Made by a program: the position numbers and the translations under genes | In this document: positions 1-9,300 of the stretch, in pieces | Position numbering within the stretch: position 1 is the stretch's first letter | Layout: every line of letters begins with the position of its first letter | The notes under the pieces: model-generated | Seen by the model: only the letters and a program-made list of their open reading frames with translations | Told to the model about the DNA's origin: nothing | Database searches by the model: none | Assembly (NCBI RefSeq): GCF_000821085.1 | Contig: NZ_CCXR01000001.1 | Coordinates: forward strand, 2,377,001-2,441,000 | Source: Bacillus sp. B-jedd | GTDB taxonomy: Bacteria > Bacillota > Bacilli > Bacillales > Cytobacillaceae | Reading direction: 5' to 3' | Length of the DNA stretch: 64,000 nt

Positions 1-1511
1 TCTTCATTGTCCTTGCCCTTCCCGCATGTTTCCATAACCCTCAAAAGCGTTTTTTCAGTGTGGGGCTTGGGAGGCTTAGTCGTATGCGAGGTTAATTCCG
101 TTTTGCTTATGTTAACTTGTTCACCAAGTTGGACATTCGGCAGGATGGTGTCCTTGGATTCAATGCTCTCAACCTTTTTCCATCCCTCCGCAAGCTGGAT
201 TTTTCCTTTGGTACTAAACACTCCGTTGATCCCGGACTCCGGGATGGAAGTCGTGATTCTCGTTTCTTCATATTCGGCCGCCGGCATGAACTGCATGATA
301 AAACGGTTTTTTATCGCATTGTAAATGATTGATTCGTCGGCTGTGAGAGATTTTGGAAGCACGTAGGTTGGAATAATGGCGCTGTGGCTTTCTACTTTCG
401 AGGAATCGAATACCCGCTTTGATTTTATAAATTTTACTTCATCTTTATAGGACAGATTAGCCGAAAGCAGCTCCAATACCTTTGCAGCTTTTCCTGCAAG
501 TGATTCTTCCAGGACGGAACTCGCTGTTCTCGGGTACGTAATATACTTTTTCTCATATAAGGACTGTGCCGTTTTCAACACTTTATCGGAAGTCCAGCCC
601 TTATATTTAGAAGTTATATATCCTTGTAGATTGGAAAGGTTGAATAAAAAAGGCGGCAGTTCCCGCTTCTTTTCTGTTTTTTTATCTGTGACCAGTCCCC
701 TGTGTCCGGTAATGGCGGCCTCGATTTTTTCCAGGTCGGTTTTATTTTCGAATTTTTCTTTTTCCCCTAACTGATAAGTGCCTTCATACTCCTCTTTTCC
801 TTCGGTTTGGAATAAAGCGGTAAGCTTAAAATAGTTTTCGGGAACAAAGTTTTCAATCTCTTTATCTCTGTCATAGATGATTTTTAACGTCGGAAGCAAT
901 ACTCTCCCAATATTCAGTGCTTTCCCAGACCCTTTTTGGTACTTCAGCGTCGCCGCGGAGGTAAGATTGATGCCAATCGTCCAATCAGCCCACTGTCTGC
1001 TGATCCCGGCATCGAGCAGCGGCTTTAATTCAGAGTTCGGCTTCATTGCCTCAAGGCCTTTCAAGACTTCAGCTGGAGTCCACTCATTCAGCAAAAGCCG
1101 GTAAACCGGTTTGTCTGTTTTGCTGTTATAAATGATACTATCGCCAATCAGCTGACCTTCACGGTCAAAGTCGCAGGCCGAAACGATTCCATTTACGTCC
1201 TTCCTTTTCAAAAGGCTATAGATTGTCTTCAATTGTTTTTTGGCGCCTAAATCGTCTTTTTCCCTGTTTTTCGGATCGCTTTTTACCTTATATTTAAACT
1301 GCTCTGGTATGAATGGGAAGTTATCCATTTTCCATTTAGACATTTTGGTGTCGTAATCCTTCGCATCGTAAAGTTGAAGCAAATGGCCGAATGCCCAAGT
1401 AATGAGATAATCCTGCCCTTCGTAGTAGCCATCCTGCTTTCCTTTAATCTTCAACGCATCGGCTATATTTTTCGCTACCGATGGCTTTTCGGCAATAATG
1501 ACTTTTTTCAT
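1..1511 (-). CDS. topB: Type IA DNA topoisomerase (topoisomerase III-like), C-terminal part outside window
   Basis: The product would relax or decatenate DNA by single-strand passage through a tyrosine-DNA intermediate. The visible 503 codons start MKKVIIAEKPSVAKNIADAL, a Toprim-domain start. CDFDREGQ near residue 105 is the metal-binding DxDxxG region, ITYPRT near residue 330 holds the likely catalytic tyrosine, and SHSAIIPT and TLLRVMETCGKGK follow in the order expected for TopB. The ATG at 1511-1509 is preceded by AGGAATGG. The frame is open to the left edge, so the C-terminal portion is missing. The DREGQ ending resembles E. coli TopB more than what I remember of B. subtilis TopB, so it may be a second or acquired TopB rather than the housekeeping copy. 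Family call is firm; orthology is not. Confidence 0.9.
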   Translation of the reverse strand, partial: MKKVIIAEKPSVAKNIADALKIKGKQDGYYEGQDYLITWAFGHLLQLYDAKDYDTKMSKWKMDNFPFIPEQFKYKVKSDPKNREKDDLGAKKQLKTIYSLLKRKDVNGIVSACDFDREGQLIGDSIIYNSKTDKPVYRLLLNEWTPAEVLKGLEAMKPNSELKPLLDAGISRQWADWTIGINLTSAATLKYQKGSGKALNIGRVLLPTLKIIYDRDKEIENFVPENYFKLTALFQTEGKEEYEGTYQLGEKEKFENKTDLEKIEAAITGHRGLVTDKKTEKKRELPPFLFNLSNLQGYITSKYKGWTSDKVLKTAQSLYEKKYITYPRTASSVLEESLAGKAAKVLELLSANLSYKDEVKFIKSKRVFDSSKVESHSAIIPTYVLPKSLTADESIIYNAIKNRFIMQFMPAAEYEETRITTSIPESGINGVFSTKGKIQLAEGWKKVESIESKDTILPNVQLGEQVNISKTELTSHTTKPPKPHTEKTLLRVMETCGKGKDNE

Positions 1512-1637
1512 AAAATTAACCACCATTCCTAAATGTGGACACGACACTATTTTACATCAGGAACAGGATTCTCTCAATTTATGATGCGTCTGTGTATTTT
1601 TGGCAAAAACCTCTTATTCCTTTCCACCATCTGTATT

Positions 1638-1904
1638 TCAAAGGGCACTCATGTTATACCAGCGCTCTTTCGGTACAGAGGCTGTGACAGTCAGGATGAG
1701 GGAAGGATGGCGATCTATTTGGACAAAGATGGCGCCCAGTTCAGTATGAAATAATACAATGGAATCTATAGTAGTCATCCTGTCAAAATTTATTTTCCCG
1801 CTCATTAGCAGCCTGCAGATTTCTTCCCGATCTTCCATTTTATACGGTACTTTTTTTGAAAAGCGCAAAATGATTTCCTCTTTCCCCTTTGCCAGCCTGT
1901 ACAT
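1638..1904 (-). CDS. Small hypothetical protein, 88 aa
   Basis: An 88-residue basic-then-hydrophobic protein that I do not recognise. The start is placed at the ATG at 1904 (MYRLAKGKEEI) because AAAGGGTGAG lies just upstream; an in-frame ATG 23 codons earlier has no good ribosome binding site. There is no signal peptide, no cysteine and no obvious catalytic motif; alternating hydrophobic segments suggest a small alpha/beta fold. It sits between the topoisomerase gene and cspD on the minus strand. No function is assigned. Confidence 0.5.
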   Translation of the reverse strand: MYRLAKGKEEIILRFSKKVPYKMEDREEICRLLMSGKINFDRMTTIDSIVLFHTELGAIFVQIDRHPSLILTVTASVPKERWYNMSAL

Positions 1905-2033
1905 ACGCTCACCCTTTTTATGGAGATTTATTAGAAAGAATATTGCTGAAAGAGTGGATTTATGATTAGGCAATTATTCAATTTTCCCAACTTTGAGCGC
2001 TGGTAAATCTTCCAGTAAAAGCGCTTTCATTCC

Positions 2034-2062
2034 TTGACTGCCCTGTGTTTTTCGTGTATAGT
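2034..2062 (+). promoter_or_regulatory. Sigma-A promoter of cspD
   Basis: TTGACT at 2034-2039 and TATAGT at 2057-2062 are separated by exactly 17 bases. Transcription would start near 2069, giving a leader of about 105 nt before cspD. A long structured leader is typical of cold shock genes, where it controls mRNA stability and translation at low temperature. Confidence 0.8.
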
Positions 2063-2173
2063 AAAGCCATCATGGTTCAGACTAATTCAGGAAACACCTG
2101 CTTCAGCTGCTCATGATAATATTCAACTGGGGTACAGACATGTGCCTGCAAGGTTTTAGGAGGAAAAGGTATA

Positions 2174-2374
2174 ATGCAAAACGGCAAAGTAAAATGGTTC
2201 AACAACGAAAAAGGTTATGGATTCATCGAAGTTGAAGGCGGAGAAGACGTATTCGTCCATTTTTCTGCTATCCAGGGCGATGGCTTCAAATCGCTTGAAG
2301 AAGGACAGGAAGTTTCTTTTGAAATCGTAGAAGGAAACCGCGGTCCACAGGCTGCAAACGTTGTAAAACTTTAA
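2174..2374 (+). CDS. cspD: Cold shock protein CspD/CspB family
   Basis: A 66-residue single-domain cold shock protein that binds single-stranded RNA and DNA and acts as an RNA chaperone. The RNP-1 motif KGYGFIEV and the RNP-2 motif VFVHF are both present, in a five-strand OB fold of usual length. AGGAGG lies 8-9 bases before the ATG. The gene is monocistronic: a strong promoter and ~105-nt leader precede it and a hairpin terminator follows. Neighbours ypeQ and ypeP match the B. subtilis cspD locus as I recall it, which supports the cspD symbol over other Csp paralogues. Confidence 0.95.
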   Translation: MQNGKVKWFNNEKGYGFIEVEGGEDVFVHFSAIQGDGFKSLEEGQEVSFEIVEGNRGPQAANVVKL

Positions 2375-2399
2375 TAACTAAACGTAGACACGACTTTTC

Positions 2400-2430
2400 A
2401 GGCTGGCAGCTTGCCAGCCTTTTTATTTTT
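2400..2430 (+). terminator. cspD terminator
   Basis: The 9-bp stem AGGCTGGCA/TGCCAGCCT closes a 3-base loop and is followed by TTTTTATTTTT on the plus strand. It overlaps the 3' end of the convergent gene on the minus strand. Confidence 0.85.
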
Positions 2431-2635
2431 CCGTTTTCCGCTTTCCGGTCAAACGGCTGCCAAGTTCCTTGATTTGGCCGCCAACCGTGCATTTGCTAAT
2501 GCAAAATTTGTGTGATTTCCGTTTGCCGGATTCATCCGCATGATGTTTTTGCAAAAGACAGCCTTCACAATACCCGGAAATAAGGCAGTTTATTTCGTGT
2601 AAAAGCTGTTTTCTGTCAATTGCCTCTTTTTCCAT
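2423..2635 (-). CDS. ypeQ: Small zinc-finger protein, YpeQ-like
   Basis: A 70-residue cytoplasmic protein with two cysteine pairs, CEGC at residues 23-26 and CISKC near 45-49, plus intervening histidines (KHH). This matches the short zinc-finger family typified by B. subtilis YpeQ; the CISKCTVG block is characteristic. Function is unknown; nucleic-acid binding would be an inference from the finger. It begins 14 bp after the stop of the upstream ypeP gene, with AGGAAGGGG as ribosome binding site, so the two form a minus-strand operon. Its 3' end overlaps the cspD terminator. Confidence 0.8.
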   Translation of the reverse strand: MEKEAIDRKQLLHEINCLISGYCEGCLLQKHHADESGKRKSHKFCISKCTVGGQIKELGSRLTGKRKTEK

Positions 2636-2649
2636 TCGACGGCCCCTTC

Positions 2650-3306
2650 CTAAAGCATCTGCGTTTTCGCCAATACTTTTTTCCCATCCAATGCCTGGGT
2701 AGCGAGTTTATCTGCTTCTTTATTTTCATTCCTGGTTATGACTTTGCATACCGCCTTAATGCCATTACTTTCGAGCTTTTTCTCAATTCTGTCCAGCCAT
2801 TTGTTCAATACTTCTTCATAGCATGGCCACTCTCCCTCCAGTTGTTTCAAAACACCTTGTGAGTCGCCCCTGATTTCGCATGGCATATTGGCAATCCCAT
2901 ACTCTTCAAGTAAATTTGCTGCAAAATAAAGGGCGGCATATTCCGCCTCGTTATTTGTTTCCATTTCACCGATCCGTTCATTGGCCCGGACCCTGAATTT
3001 TTTCTTGCCCTGTTTAAAAAACAGGACGACCCCAAGGCCTGCCTCATTCGTTTCCTTTTTGAAGCCGCCATCAAAATAAATGATGGCATCATGCGGCTCC
3101 TCTTCCGTTTCCTCAAGCAGGCGTTTCATTTCTTTATAAGTCCATTCGGTCCCTATTTCATCCTCGAAGGAAAAATCGATTGCTTTGCCGGTTTTTTCAA
3201 GTTCACCGGCTGTCAAAAGGGCGTGTTCACCTTCAAGCCAATCTGAAGAAAATCGGACATTCTCATTTCCTTTTACTTTAAAAACCCATTCAAGTTTATA
3301 CTTCAT
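2650..3306 (-). CDS. ypeP: Reverse-transcriptase-like RNase H-fold protein YpeP
   Basis: 218 residues. The C-terminal half is an RNase H fold: IIYFDGGFKKET near residue 75 gives the first acidic residue, ETNNEAEYAAL near 117 the catalytic Glu, RGDSQGVLKQL near 147 the second Asp and NKEADKLA near 195 the last Asp. The N-terminal ~65 residues are a separate small domain. All four acidic positions of an RNase HI-type site seem present, so RNA-DNA hybrid cleavage is plausible but not proven for this subfamily. It is co-transcribed with ypeQ. A dispersed repeat copy lies just upstream, between it and the divergent ypdQ. Confidence 0.85.
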   Translation of the reverse strand: MKYKLEWVFKVKGNENVRFSSDWLEGEHALLTAGELEKTGKAIDFSFEDEIGTEWTYKEMKRLLEETEEEPHDAIIYFDGGFKKETNEAGLGVVLFFKQGKKKFRVRANERIGEMETNNEAEYAALYFAANLLEEYGIANMPCEIRGDSQGVLKQLEGEWPCYEEVLNKWLDRIEKKLESNGIKAVCKVITRNENKEADKLATQALDGKKVLAKTQML

Positions 3307-3332
3307 AATTTATGTCCTCCATGTGTAAATAA

Positions 3333-3626
3333 GGCTCTGGTCTCCTTGATTGTTGATTTCCACTCCGGGGACATGCTTTCCGCGGGGCGAAGCATCCACC
3401 TGAACCAACTTCATGAGAAACATCCATGAATTCGCTTCGTGCAGCTTTGCGACGAGCTGAAGGTTCGCTTCCCCGAATAGTCTGTGGCGCAGGAGCATTC
3501 TTTATGGAGCCTCCTCGGCGTCCTAGACGCCTGTAGGGTCTCCACGTGCCGCTGCATCCCGCAGGAGTCAGTCCCCTCCGTTCCAATCAACTTCATCGAA
3601 ACTGCACACGCACTTTTAACTGAGCC
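3333..3626. repeat. Dispersed intergenic repeat, copy A (~294 bp)
   Basis: It shares long near-identical blocks with 10122-10661, 38383-38670 and 40052-40234. Blocks include TTGATTTCCACTCCGGGGAC, GACGAGCTGAAGGTTCGCTT and GGAGCCTCCTCGGCGTC. The ends read GGCTCTG at left and TGAGCC at right, a short imperfect terminal inverted repeat. Open frames exist on both strands but differ between copies, so it is treated as non-coding and MITE-like. It occupies the divergent ypeP/ypdQ intergenic region. Confidence 0.85.
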
Positions 3627-3759
3627 ATAATTAAAAAAGTCCTATTCTTTTCATGATACACATTTGTTCCGCAGATAAACACAAATGCAGTTAATTTTAA
3701 ACTGCCCATGTTTGAGTTATGATAATATCAGCATATATCAGGCGCTGGAGGAATGTTTC

Positions 3760-4170
3760 GTGATTGAAGTATACATTGATGGGGCAAGCGCGGGGAATCC
3801 TGGCCCAAGCGGTGCGGGCATTTTTATAAAAGGGAATGGTTCCGCCAAGAAGTTTTCAATCCCGCTCGGCAATATGTCTAACCATGAAGCGGAATTTCAT
3901 GCGCTCATTAAGGCACTTGAAATATGTATTGAAAAGGGATATGGCACGGTTTCTTTCCGGACGGATTCAGAGCTTGTAGACAGAGCGGTCGAAAAAGAGT
4001 TTGCCAGGAACAAGGGCTACGCCCCGCTCCTTGAGCGTGCGCTTAAACTTTCAGCGCAATTGGATTTGTTTTTCATGAAATGGATTCCCAGCAGCGAAAA
4101 TAAAGTCGCCGATGAATTAGCCAGGCTGGCAATCAGGAAAAATGCGGTGGAGGAAACACGGGAAGAGTAA
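3760..4170 (+). CDS. ypdQ: RNase HI-family protein, YpdQ-like
   Basis: A compact RNase H-fold protein of 136 residues, starting at GTG 3760 with GGAGG 7 bases upstream. An earlier in-frame ATG at 3685 would add 25 residues unrelated to the fold. IDGASAGNPGPSGAG supplies the first catalytic Asp, NHEAEFHAL the Glu, RTDSELV the second Asp and ENKVADELAR the last. This is the classical DEDD set of RNase HI, so cleavage of RNA in RNA-DNA hybrids is likely. It is the second RNase H-fold gene in this locus, transcribed away from ypeP across repeat copy A. Confidence 0.85.
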   Translation: MIEVYIDGASAGNPGPSGAGIFIKGNGSAKKFSIPLGNMSNHEAEFHALIKALEICIEKGYGTVSFRTDSELVDRAVEKEFARNKGYAPLLERALKLSAQLDLFFMKWIPSSENKVADELARLAIRKNAVEETREE

Positions 4171-4249
4171 TTTTTTTCACAGAACAGATATCATTTTGGC
4201 CATGTTATTTAACTGAATCAACACCGTGTTCATCCAGAATGGGACGCTG

Positions 4250-4281
4250 AAAAAACCGGGTGCTTAACCGCTCCCGGCTTT
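4250..4281. terminator. Bidirectional terminator-like hairpin
   Basis: ACCGGG and CCCGGC pair across a 12-base loop, with AAAAA on the left (a T tract for minus-strand transcripts) and CTTTT on the right. It lies between convergent ypdQ and the small minus-strand gene. Confidence 0.6.
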
Positions 4282-4297
4282 TCATATGCTGACCACT

Positions 4298-4567
4298 TTA
4301 TAATGACAGGAGTTCCTTCTCCTGCACATATTGAAATGCGGCCTTCCTTGTCTTGATGTTATTGGAAACGAGTGTCTCGAGCAAGGAAACATAAAAGCTC
4401 CCTTCGAAACCTCTCTGGGCCTTTAATGTGAGTTCAATCGCGGCGATTGCCAGTTCATCGGAAGCATTCGTATAATGCTTGCCGAAATAGATGAACCCAA
4501 TGGCATCTTCCTGAAATTGAAAGCCTTTTGCCTGCAAATGCTGCAGGTATAAATCTACCGTCTGCAC
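4298..4567 (-). CDS. Small conserved protein, possibly DUF6123 family
   Basis: About 89 residues with an alternating helical pattern and no membrane segment, signal peptide or cysteine. From memory it resembles the short Bacillaceae family annotated DUF6123; that assignment is tentative. The start is unclear. A TTG four codons upstream directly abuts AGGAAGG, too close to use it, so the GTG at 4567 is preferred although its spacing of about 12 is long. It stands between ypdQ and the DUF212 gene. No function is assigned. Confidence 0.55.
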   Translation of the reverse strand: MQTVDLYLQHLQAKGFQFQEDAIGFIYFGKHYTNASDELAIAAIELTLKAQRGFEGSFYVSLLETLVSNNIKTRKAAFQYVQEKELLSL

Positions 4568-4605
4568 CTGTATGACCAACCTTCCTGATTTTACAAGTTA
4601 CATCT

Positions 4606-5103
4606 CTATTTATAGTGTAATGTAAAATCAGACATTTTTCTATCGTTTTTTGTCAAAAGATGGCCAATATAACCCGTCAAAAGTCCCAGCATAGCTCCAC
4701 CCAGCACTTCCCCCGGTTTATGCCCGAGCATTTCCTTTAATTTTGTCGGTGTTTTTTCTTTAAATTCCACTGTGGAATCTTCATGGTGAATTTTATCGAT
4801 CAGTTCGTCCAGCGAATTCACTTTCAATGTGAGTTCCCCAGTCTGCCTTCTGATTCCTTGCGCATCATACATGACAATTAGCCCGTAAACGAGCGACAGA
4901 GCAAAATCGACTGTGGGTATGCCCCTCTTCAAAGCAATGAATGTAGTCAGCGAGGAAACCCCGGCCGAATGGGAGCTAGGCATGCCCCCGGTCTGAAAGA
5001 ATAAATCAGGCCTCCACTCTTTTTTCTGCGCATAATGGATCGGTATTTTCAAGCCCTGCGCGAGCCCTATGCTCAATAAGGATACAATGACGCCTTTGTT
5101 CAT
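4606..5103 (-). CDS. Divergent PAP2-family (DUF212) membrane protein, YuiD-like
   Basis: 165 residues. GGMPSSHSAGVSSL near residue 40 is the hallmark of the divergent PAP2/DUF212 family, and RRQTGELTLKVNSL and LGHKPGEVLGGA are also family blocks. Hydrophobic segments at about 5-20, 45-60, 70-85 and 135-150 indicate a membrane protein. PAP2 relatives are lipid phosphatases, but the substrate here is unknown. The ATG at 5103 has GAGGTG at proper spacing; the preceding GTG lies inside that site. It is divergent from sspL. Confidence 0.85.
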   Translation of the reverse strand: MNKGVIVSLLSIGLAQGLKIPIHYAQKKEWRPDLFFQTGGMPSSHSAGVSSLTTFIALKRGIPTVDFALSLVYGLIVMYDAQGIRRQTGELTLKVNSLDELIDKIHHEDSTVEFKEKTPTKLKEMLGHKPGEVLGGAMLGLLTGYIGHLLTKNDRKMSDFTLHYK

Positions 5104-5184
5104 TTCCTTCACCTCATCACCTAAATTATCAATCGTTTTTTATTATTCCCTATGGAGATACTAAGAAAACAGGAGGTGGCTAAA

Positions 5185-5322
5185 GTGAGCAAAAATGACG
5201 GAAACAGGGGGACAAAAGCCCCAGGAGTCAATCCGCAGGGATTTGGGCAGGATGCCTCAAGAACACCGGATCCAAAAAGTAAGCTGGAAGAGAAGGCTAA
5301 AAAAAGTAACACCAAAAGATAA
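5185..5322 (+). CDS. sspL: Small acid-soluble spore protein L
   Basis: A 45-residue protein encoded from GTG 5185 with AGGAGG 8 bases upstream. It is very hydrophilic and ends KLEEKAKKSNTKR, nearly the same ending as remembered for B. subtilis SspL (ELEERAKKSNTKR). The mid part GVNPQGFGQD is also typical of small SASPs. Such minor SASPs are made in the forespore under sigma-G and deposited in the spore core; their precise role is unknown. It lies upstream of, and convergent with, ypcP, as in B. subtilis. Confidence 0.85.
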   Translation: MSKNDGNRGTKAPGVNPQGFGQDASRTPDPKSKLEEKAKKSNTKR

Positions 5323-5330
5323 TTGCAATG

Positions 5331-5363
5331 AAAACGCCCGCTTCCTTTTCGAAGGAAACGGGC
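5331..5363 (-). terminator. ypcP terminator
   Basis: On the minus strand GCCCGTTTCCTT and AAGGAAGCGGGC pair around TTCG, followed by GTTTTC. It terminates ypcP and also sits just after sspL on the other strand, where the T tract is weaker. Confidence 0.7.
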
Positions 5364-5373
5364 ATCCTAAATT

Positions 5374-6273
5374 TCATTCAAAAACTGGCTCGGACTGGTA
5401 GGGGATCAGGCGGGAGATACCTCTCAACCCCATATCATTCAAAACATTCTCAACCATTCCCCTGTCGGGTGAAAAGAGCGCTGAAGGTATATGGCACTCG
5501 ACCGGAACTTCACAATGGATTTCAGCAAGTTTTCGTGATAGATGGAGCATCTCTAAATCCTGTTCAATTTTTGTCCGGTGGGACTTCGAAAGCTTATCAA
5601 GATTCGCCAATATCCCCTCGATATGCCCGTGTTCAAGTAAAAGCTTCAGAGCTGTCTTTTCACCAATTCCCTTCACCCCGGGATAGTTATCACTCGGGTC
5701 ACCCATCAGCGCCTTTAAATCGATCATTTGGCGGGGAATCAAACCGCATTCCTCGTAAAAGGTCTCAGGCGTATGGACCTGGTAGTTCCCATATCCTTTT
5801 TTAAGCAAAATAACCGAGACCTGCTCATCAAGTAGTTGCAGGATATCCCTGTCCCCAGTCAAAATCGATACTGGCAAATGGCGGCTTGCCTCAATGGCAA
5901 TCGTTCCGATGCAATCATCTGCTTCATAACCCGCGAGTCCAATATTAGGGATGCCGAAAGCTGCTGTGGCTTCTTTTGCAAGTTCAAATTGAGGAATCAG
6001 TTCGACAGGTGCTTCGCCTCTGTTCGCCTTGTAACCATCAAACATCTCCGTCCGAAAGGTTTTGCTTCCCATATCCCAACAGACAGCGACATGCGTCGGT
6101 GAAAACTCAGAAACAGCTGCCAGCATATGTTTAAGGAAGCCATGAACCGCGTTCGTGGGCATACCCTTAGAGTTAATCATAAATTGTCCGGTGACCGCGG
6201 TAGCATAAAAAGCCCTGAACAAAAGGGCCATCCCATCTATCAGCATAAGTGATTCATTACTTTTAGTTTGCAT
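5374..6273 (-). CDS. ypcP: 5'-3' exonuclease / flap nuclease YpcP
   Basis: A 299-residue protein homologous to the 5'-nuclease domain of DNA polymerase I. It shows MLIDGMALLFRAFY at the N terminus, GYEADDCIGTIA near 115, LTGDRDILQLL near 139, DLKALMGDPSDNYPGVKGIG near 185 (acidic residues plus helix-hairpin-helix) and GEKTALKLL. All conserved metal-binding aspartates appear intact. It probably removes RNA primers or flaps, partly redundant with PolA. The ATG follows GGAGG at 9 bases. It is a single gene between its own terminator and the dynA terminator. Confidence 0.92.
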   Translation of the reverse strand: MQTKSNESLMLIDGMALLFRAFYATAVTGQFMINSKGMPTNAVHGFLKHMLAAVSEFSPTHVAVCWDMGSKTFRTEMFDGYKANRGEAPVELIPQFELAKEATAAFGIPNIGLAGYEADDCIGTIAIEASRHLPVSILTGDRDILQLLDEQVSVILLKKGYGNYQVHTPETFYEECGLIPRQMIDLKALMGDPSDNYPGVKGIGEKTALKLLLEHGHIEGILANLDKLSKSHRTKIEQDLEMLHLSRKLAEIHCEVPVECHIPSALFSPDRGMVENVLNDMGLRGISRLIPYQSEPVFE

Positions 6274-6289
6274 AGTCGATCCTCCATGA

Positions 6290-6312
6290 AAAAAGGCGCT
6301 GTTACGCGCCTT
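6290..6312 (-). terminator. dynA terminator
   Basis: On the minus strand AGGCGC and GCGCCT pair across a 6-base loop and are followed by TTTTTTC. It lies 50 bp after the dynA stop and just upstream of the ypcP start. Confidence 0.8.
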
Positions 6313-6364
6313 TCACTATTGTTCACTGAATCTATTATAACATAATAACAGGTGAAATAGTGGG

Positions 6365-9300
6365 TTATTTCGAAAGCTGTTTGGCTTCCTCTAGTCTTTT
6401 CTTAAGATCCTCGACATCAAGTCCGCCGCCATAAATCTCAAGCAATCCGGATACATAATCCTCCGCCTGTTGGCCCTTGTTTTCAATGACAACAGAAAAC
6501 GCCTTTTCGACAAACCCGCTTCCGTAAAGCGAAAGTCTTTCTGCCTGGTATTTAAGGTATGCATCAGCCTCGCTGCTCAAAACGTTCTGCAACTGTTCCT
6601 GCATGGCCTTCTTTCCGTTTTTCTCAAAAAAGTCCTTTGGATTTTTGAACAGGGAAAGCGGCTTAGAGAACAAGCTTCTGTCTGTATTGGCAAGGGCAGC
6701 TGGAAACTCGATTCCCTCCGCTTCCGGTAACTCTGTTTCACCGAACGTAAGGCCCTCACATATTTCCGCCAATTCCCTTTCAAGTCCTGAACTGTATCCC
6801 TTCACCGAAGCGGAGGCAAACTTTTCGATTCTTAAACTTGTCGCTCGCATTTCCTGCGCCAAATCATGTCCAAGGCTTCCCAGCAAATCCTCCAACGCCA
6901 TGCCAAGTGCCTTTTTCAAATAGCCGCTTTGCCCGTTTAATACAGAGGGATTAAACGACTCCTTGAAAAAGTCATTAAACCTCAGGAAAACCCTTTGCTT
7001 GCAATAATGGATAAGCTCTTCCGCTTCCTGGCACACTCGCTTTTTAAGCTGGGCCGGCGACTGCGAGTAGAGGAAAGCCTTCATTCTGGCATCGGTATTT
7101 TTCAGAACGCTGATATTTTCGGCAGCTTTCGACTTATCCTCCGTTGCCGACCGGACGAGGCTGGCCAACAGGCGGGTAACACGGACAAGCTCCTCTTCGG
7201 CTGAAGAAATGGCCAGTTTTGCCAGTCCTTCCGAAATGAACCTGTAAAATGTGTCTTCAAATCCCGGAATGCCAGAATCCAAATTAACATGACCTTCTTT
7301 TTCCCTTATACCATTCAGACTTGAAACCGTGTTAAGTGACGGATTCCTGATGCCATACTGCTCCAGTTGCTCCCTCACATATGATATGACCAGTTCTTTC
7401 TCAGTTTCATCCTTGGCCAGGTCAATGGCGTTGATGATAAAAAACATTTTATCAAGTTCGAAGACTTCCTTTACCCTGCCAAGCTGGATGAGGAACTCCC
7501 GGTCGGCCCTCGAAAAGGCATGATTATAGTAGGTCACAAACAGGATGGCATCCGCATTTTTAATATAATTGAAAGCGACCCCGGTATGCCTGGCGTTAAT
7601 TGAATCCGCACCAGGAGTGTCGACAAGTGTGATTCCCTTTCTTGTCAGCGGGCAATCGTAATATAAGTCAATCCATTCCGCAAAGCACGATTTTTCTTCC
7701 TTTGCGACAAATTCGCTGAACTGGTCAAAATCCGCCTCTAACAATTTTCCTAAATGCTCGTTTTCATGGGCAAATCCCATCTTGAAAGCATTTAGGAAGG
7801 ATAAATTTGCCTTCTCGGCTGTATCGCCGGTAAAAGGCAATTTTTCAAGTTCATTTATCTTAGCCAAAGCAGTTTCCAGGGTCCCTACTTCATCCGTGAA
7901 ACTTTTGAGAGCCTGATTCACATCAGCAAGCAGGCTGGATGGGTCTTTCATCTTCACCATGACAGCCCCATGATGATGCTGGCTATCGACAGGCTTGATT
8001 CTGCAAATCGATGCGGTAGTCGGATTCGGGGAGACAGGGAGCACCTTTTTGCCAATCAACGCATTTGCGAACGAAGATTTACCCGCACTGAATGCGCCGA
8101 AGAGAGCGACAGTATACGACCTGTTTTCCAGCTTTCCTGCTCTTTCCACCAGTTCAGCGGCGAGGTGATTGAAACCCGGCAGGCCTGAAACAATTTGCGC
8201 AGCTTTTCTGAGCCGATCGGGAACATCCGCCCTGATTCGGCCCGGCTCTATCTCTGTGACCGCTTCAACAAGCAAATCTTTCTGTGCTTCCTTTACTTCC
8301 AAGGATTCATTTTTGTTTGACAGAGCATCTCTTATTACTCTAACGGCTTCCTCTTCCTTGCTGAAAAGCCGCTCAGTTGTTTCTCCTCCAAGGCTTTCCC
8401 CTTGCAAAATCAACGAAAGTTCATGTCTGTCTAATTCAATTATCTCTTTAAGAGTGCCGAGTTTCTGCTCAGCTTCTAGATATTCATTAAATTTGGCAAG
8501 TTCATGTTCATGCTTAAATATATCCTCTTCCGTCATCTTCCCAACGAAATTCAAATAAGCTTTTTTGAATTCATTAATGTTTTTCCTGGCAGCCATTTTG
8601 ATTTCGGAAACCAATTCATCTGTATAAGTAAGGACATAATCGCCAGATAAAAGGGCGCCCTTTTTGACAGGCTTTTCAATTAGCGCGTCATCGATAGGTA
8701 TCTGAAAGCCGCCAGCTAAAGATAGAAGCCCGCTGTCTGTGATTTGCCGCTCTTTGAGTGTATTCAATAAAAGTTCCCTTAAATGCCATTCTGCCTGCTG
8801 TTTCGTTTTCTCGCTGACATCTTTAAGAAAGGCTTCTTTCCTTGCCTGTTTTTCAGCGTTTGTTTTTCCGCTAGAAAAAATGAATCCTACCTTGAAACCC
8901 GGTTGGACAGATTCCAGATAGCCTTTTGCCAGCTCGCGGGTTTCAAACGGCATTAAATAGGCATTCTGCAAGATCCTCGATACTTCCTGATCCAACTCCT
9001 TGCCAGCCGTTTCCTCACTTTGGGCTTTTTCACTCAAAGTGTCCTCCAATAAGGAAATCCTCTCTGAGATTGGCACTTTACCAGCCGGGAGCCCTTCTGA
9101 AAGCAGTTGTGTCAATGTACCTCTTTCTTCCGCCTGGTCCTCTATTTCTTTTTGTAAAAAATCATCAGCCAGCTTTTCAGCCGCAGCCATGACCGAGGCT
9201 TCCAGTCCGCTACTGTCCGCTCCCTTTGTACGGATGAAGGCTTCCAGTTCGGGATATTGGTTTTCCGGGTGTTCCGGATGTTTAAGGGTTGTATAAAAAA

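Noticed and set aside
3296..3596. Overlapping minus-strand frames in repeat copy A
   Set aside because: They run over the repeat and differ in each copy; no known domain or start signal.
5195..5804. Plus-strand frames overlapping sspL and ypcP
   Set aside because: They are antisense or out-of-frame shadows; the short GTG-started sspL frame and the minus-strand ypcP explain the region.
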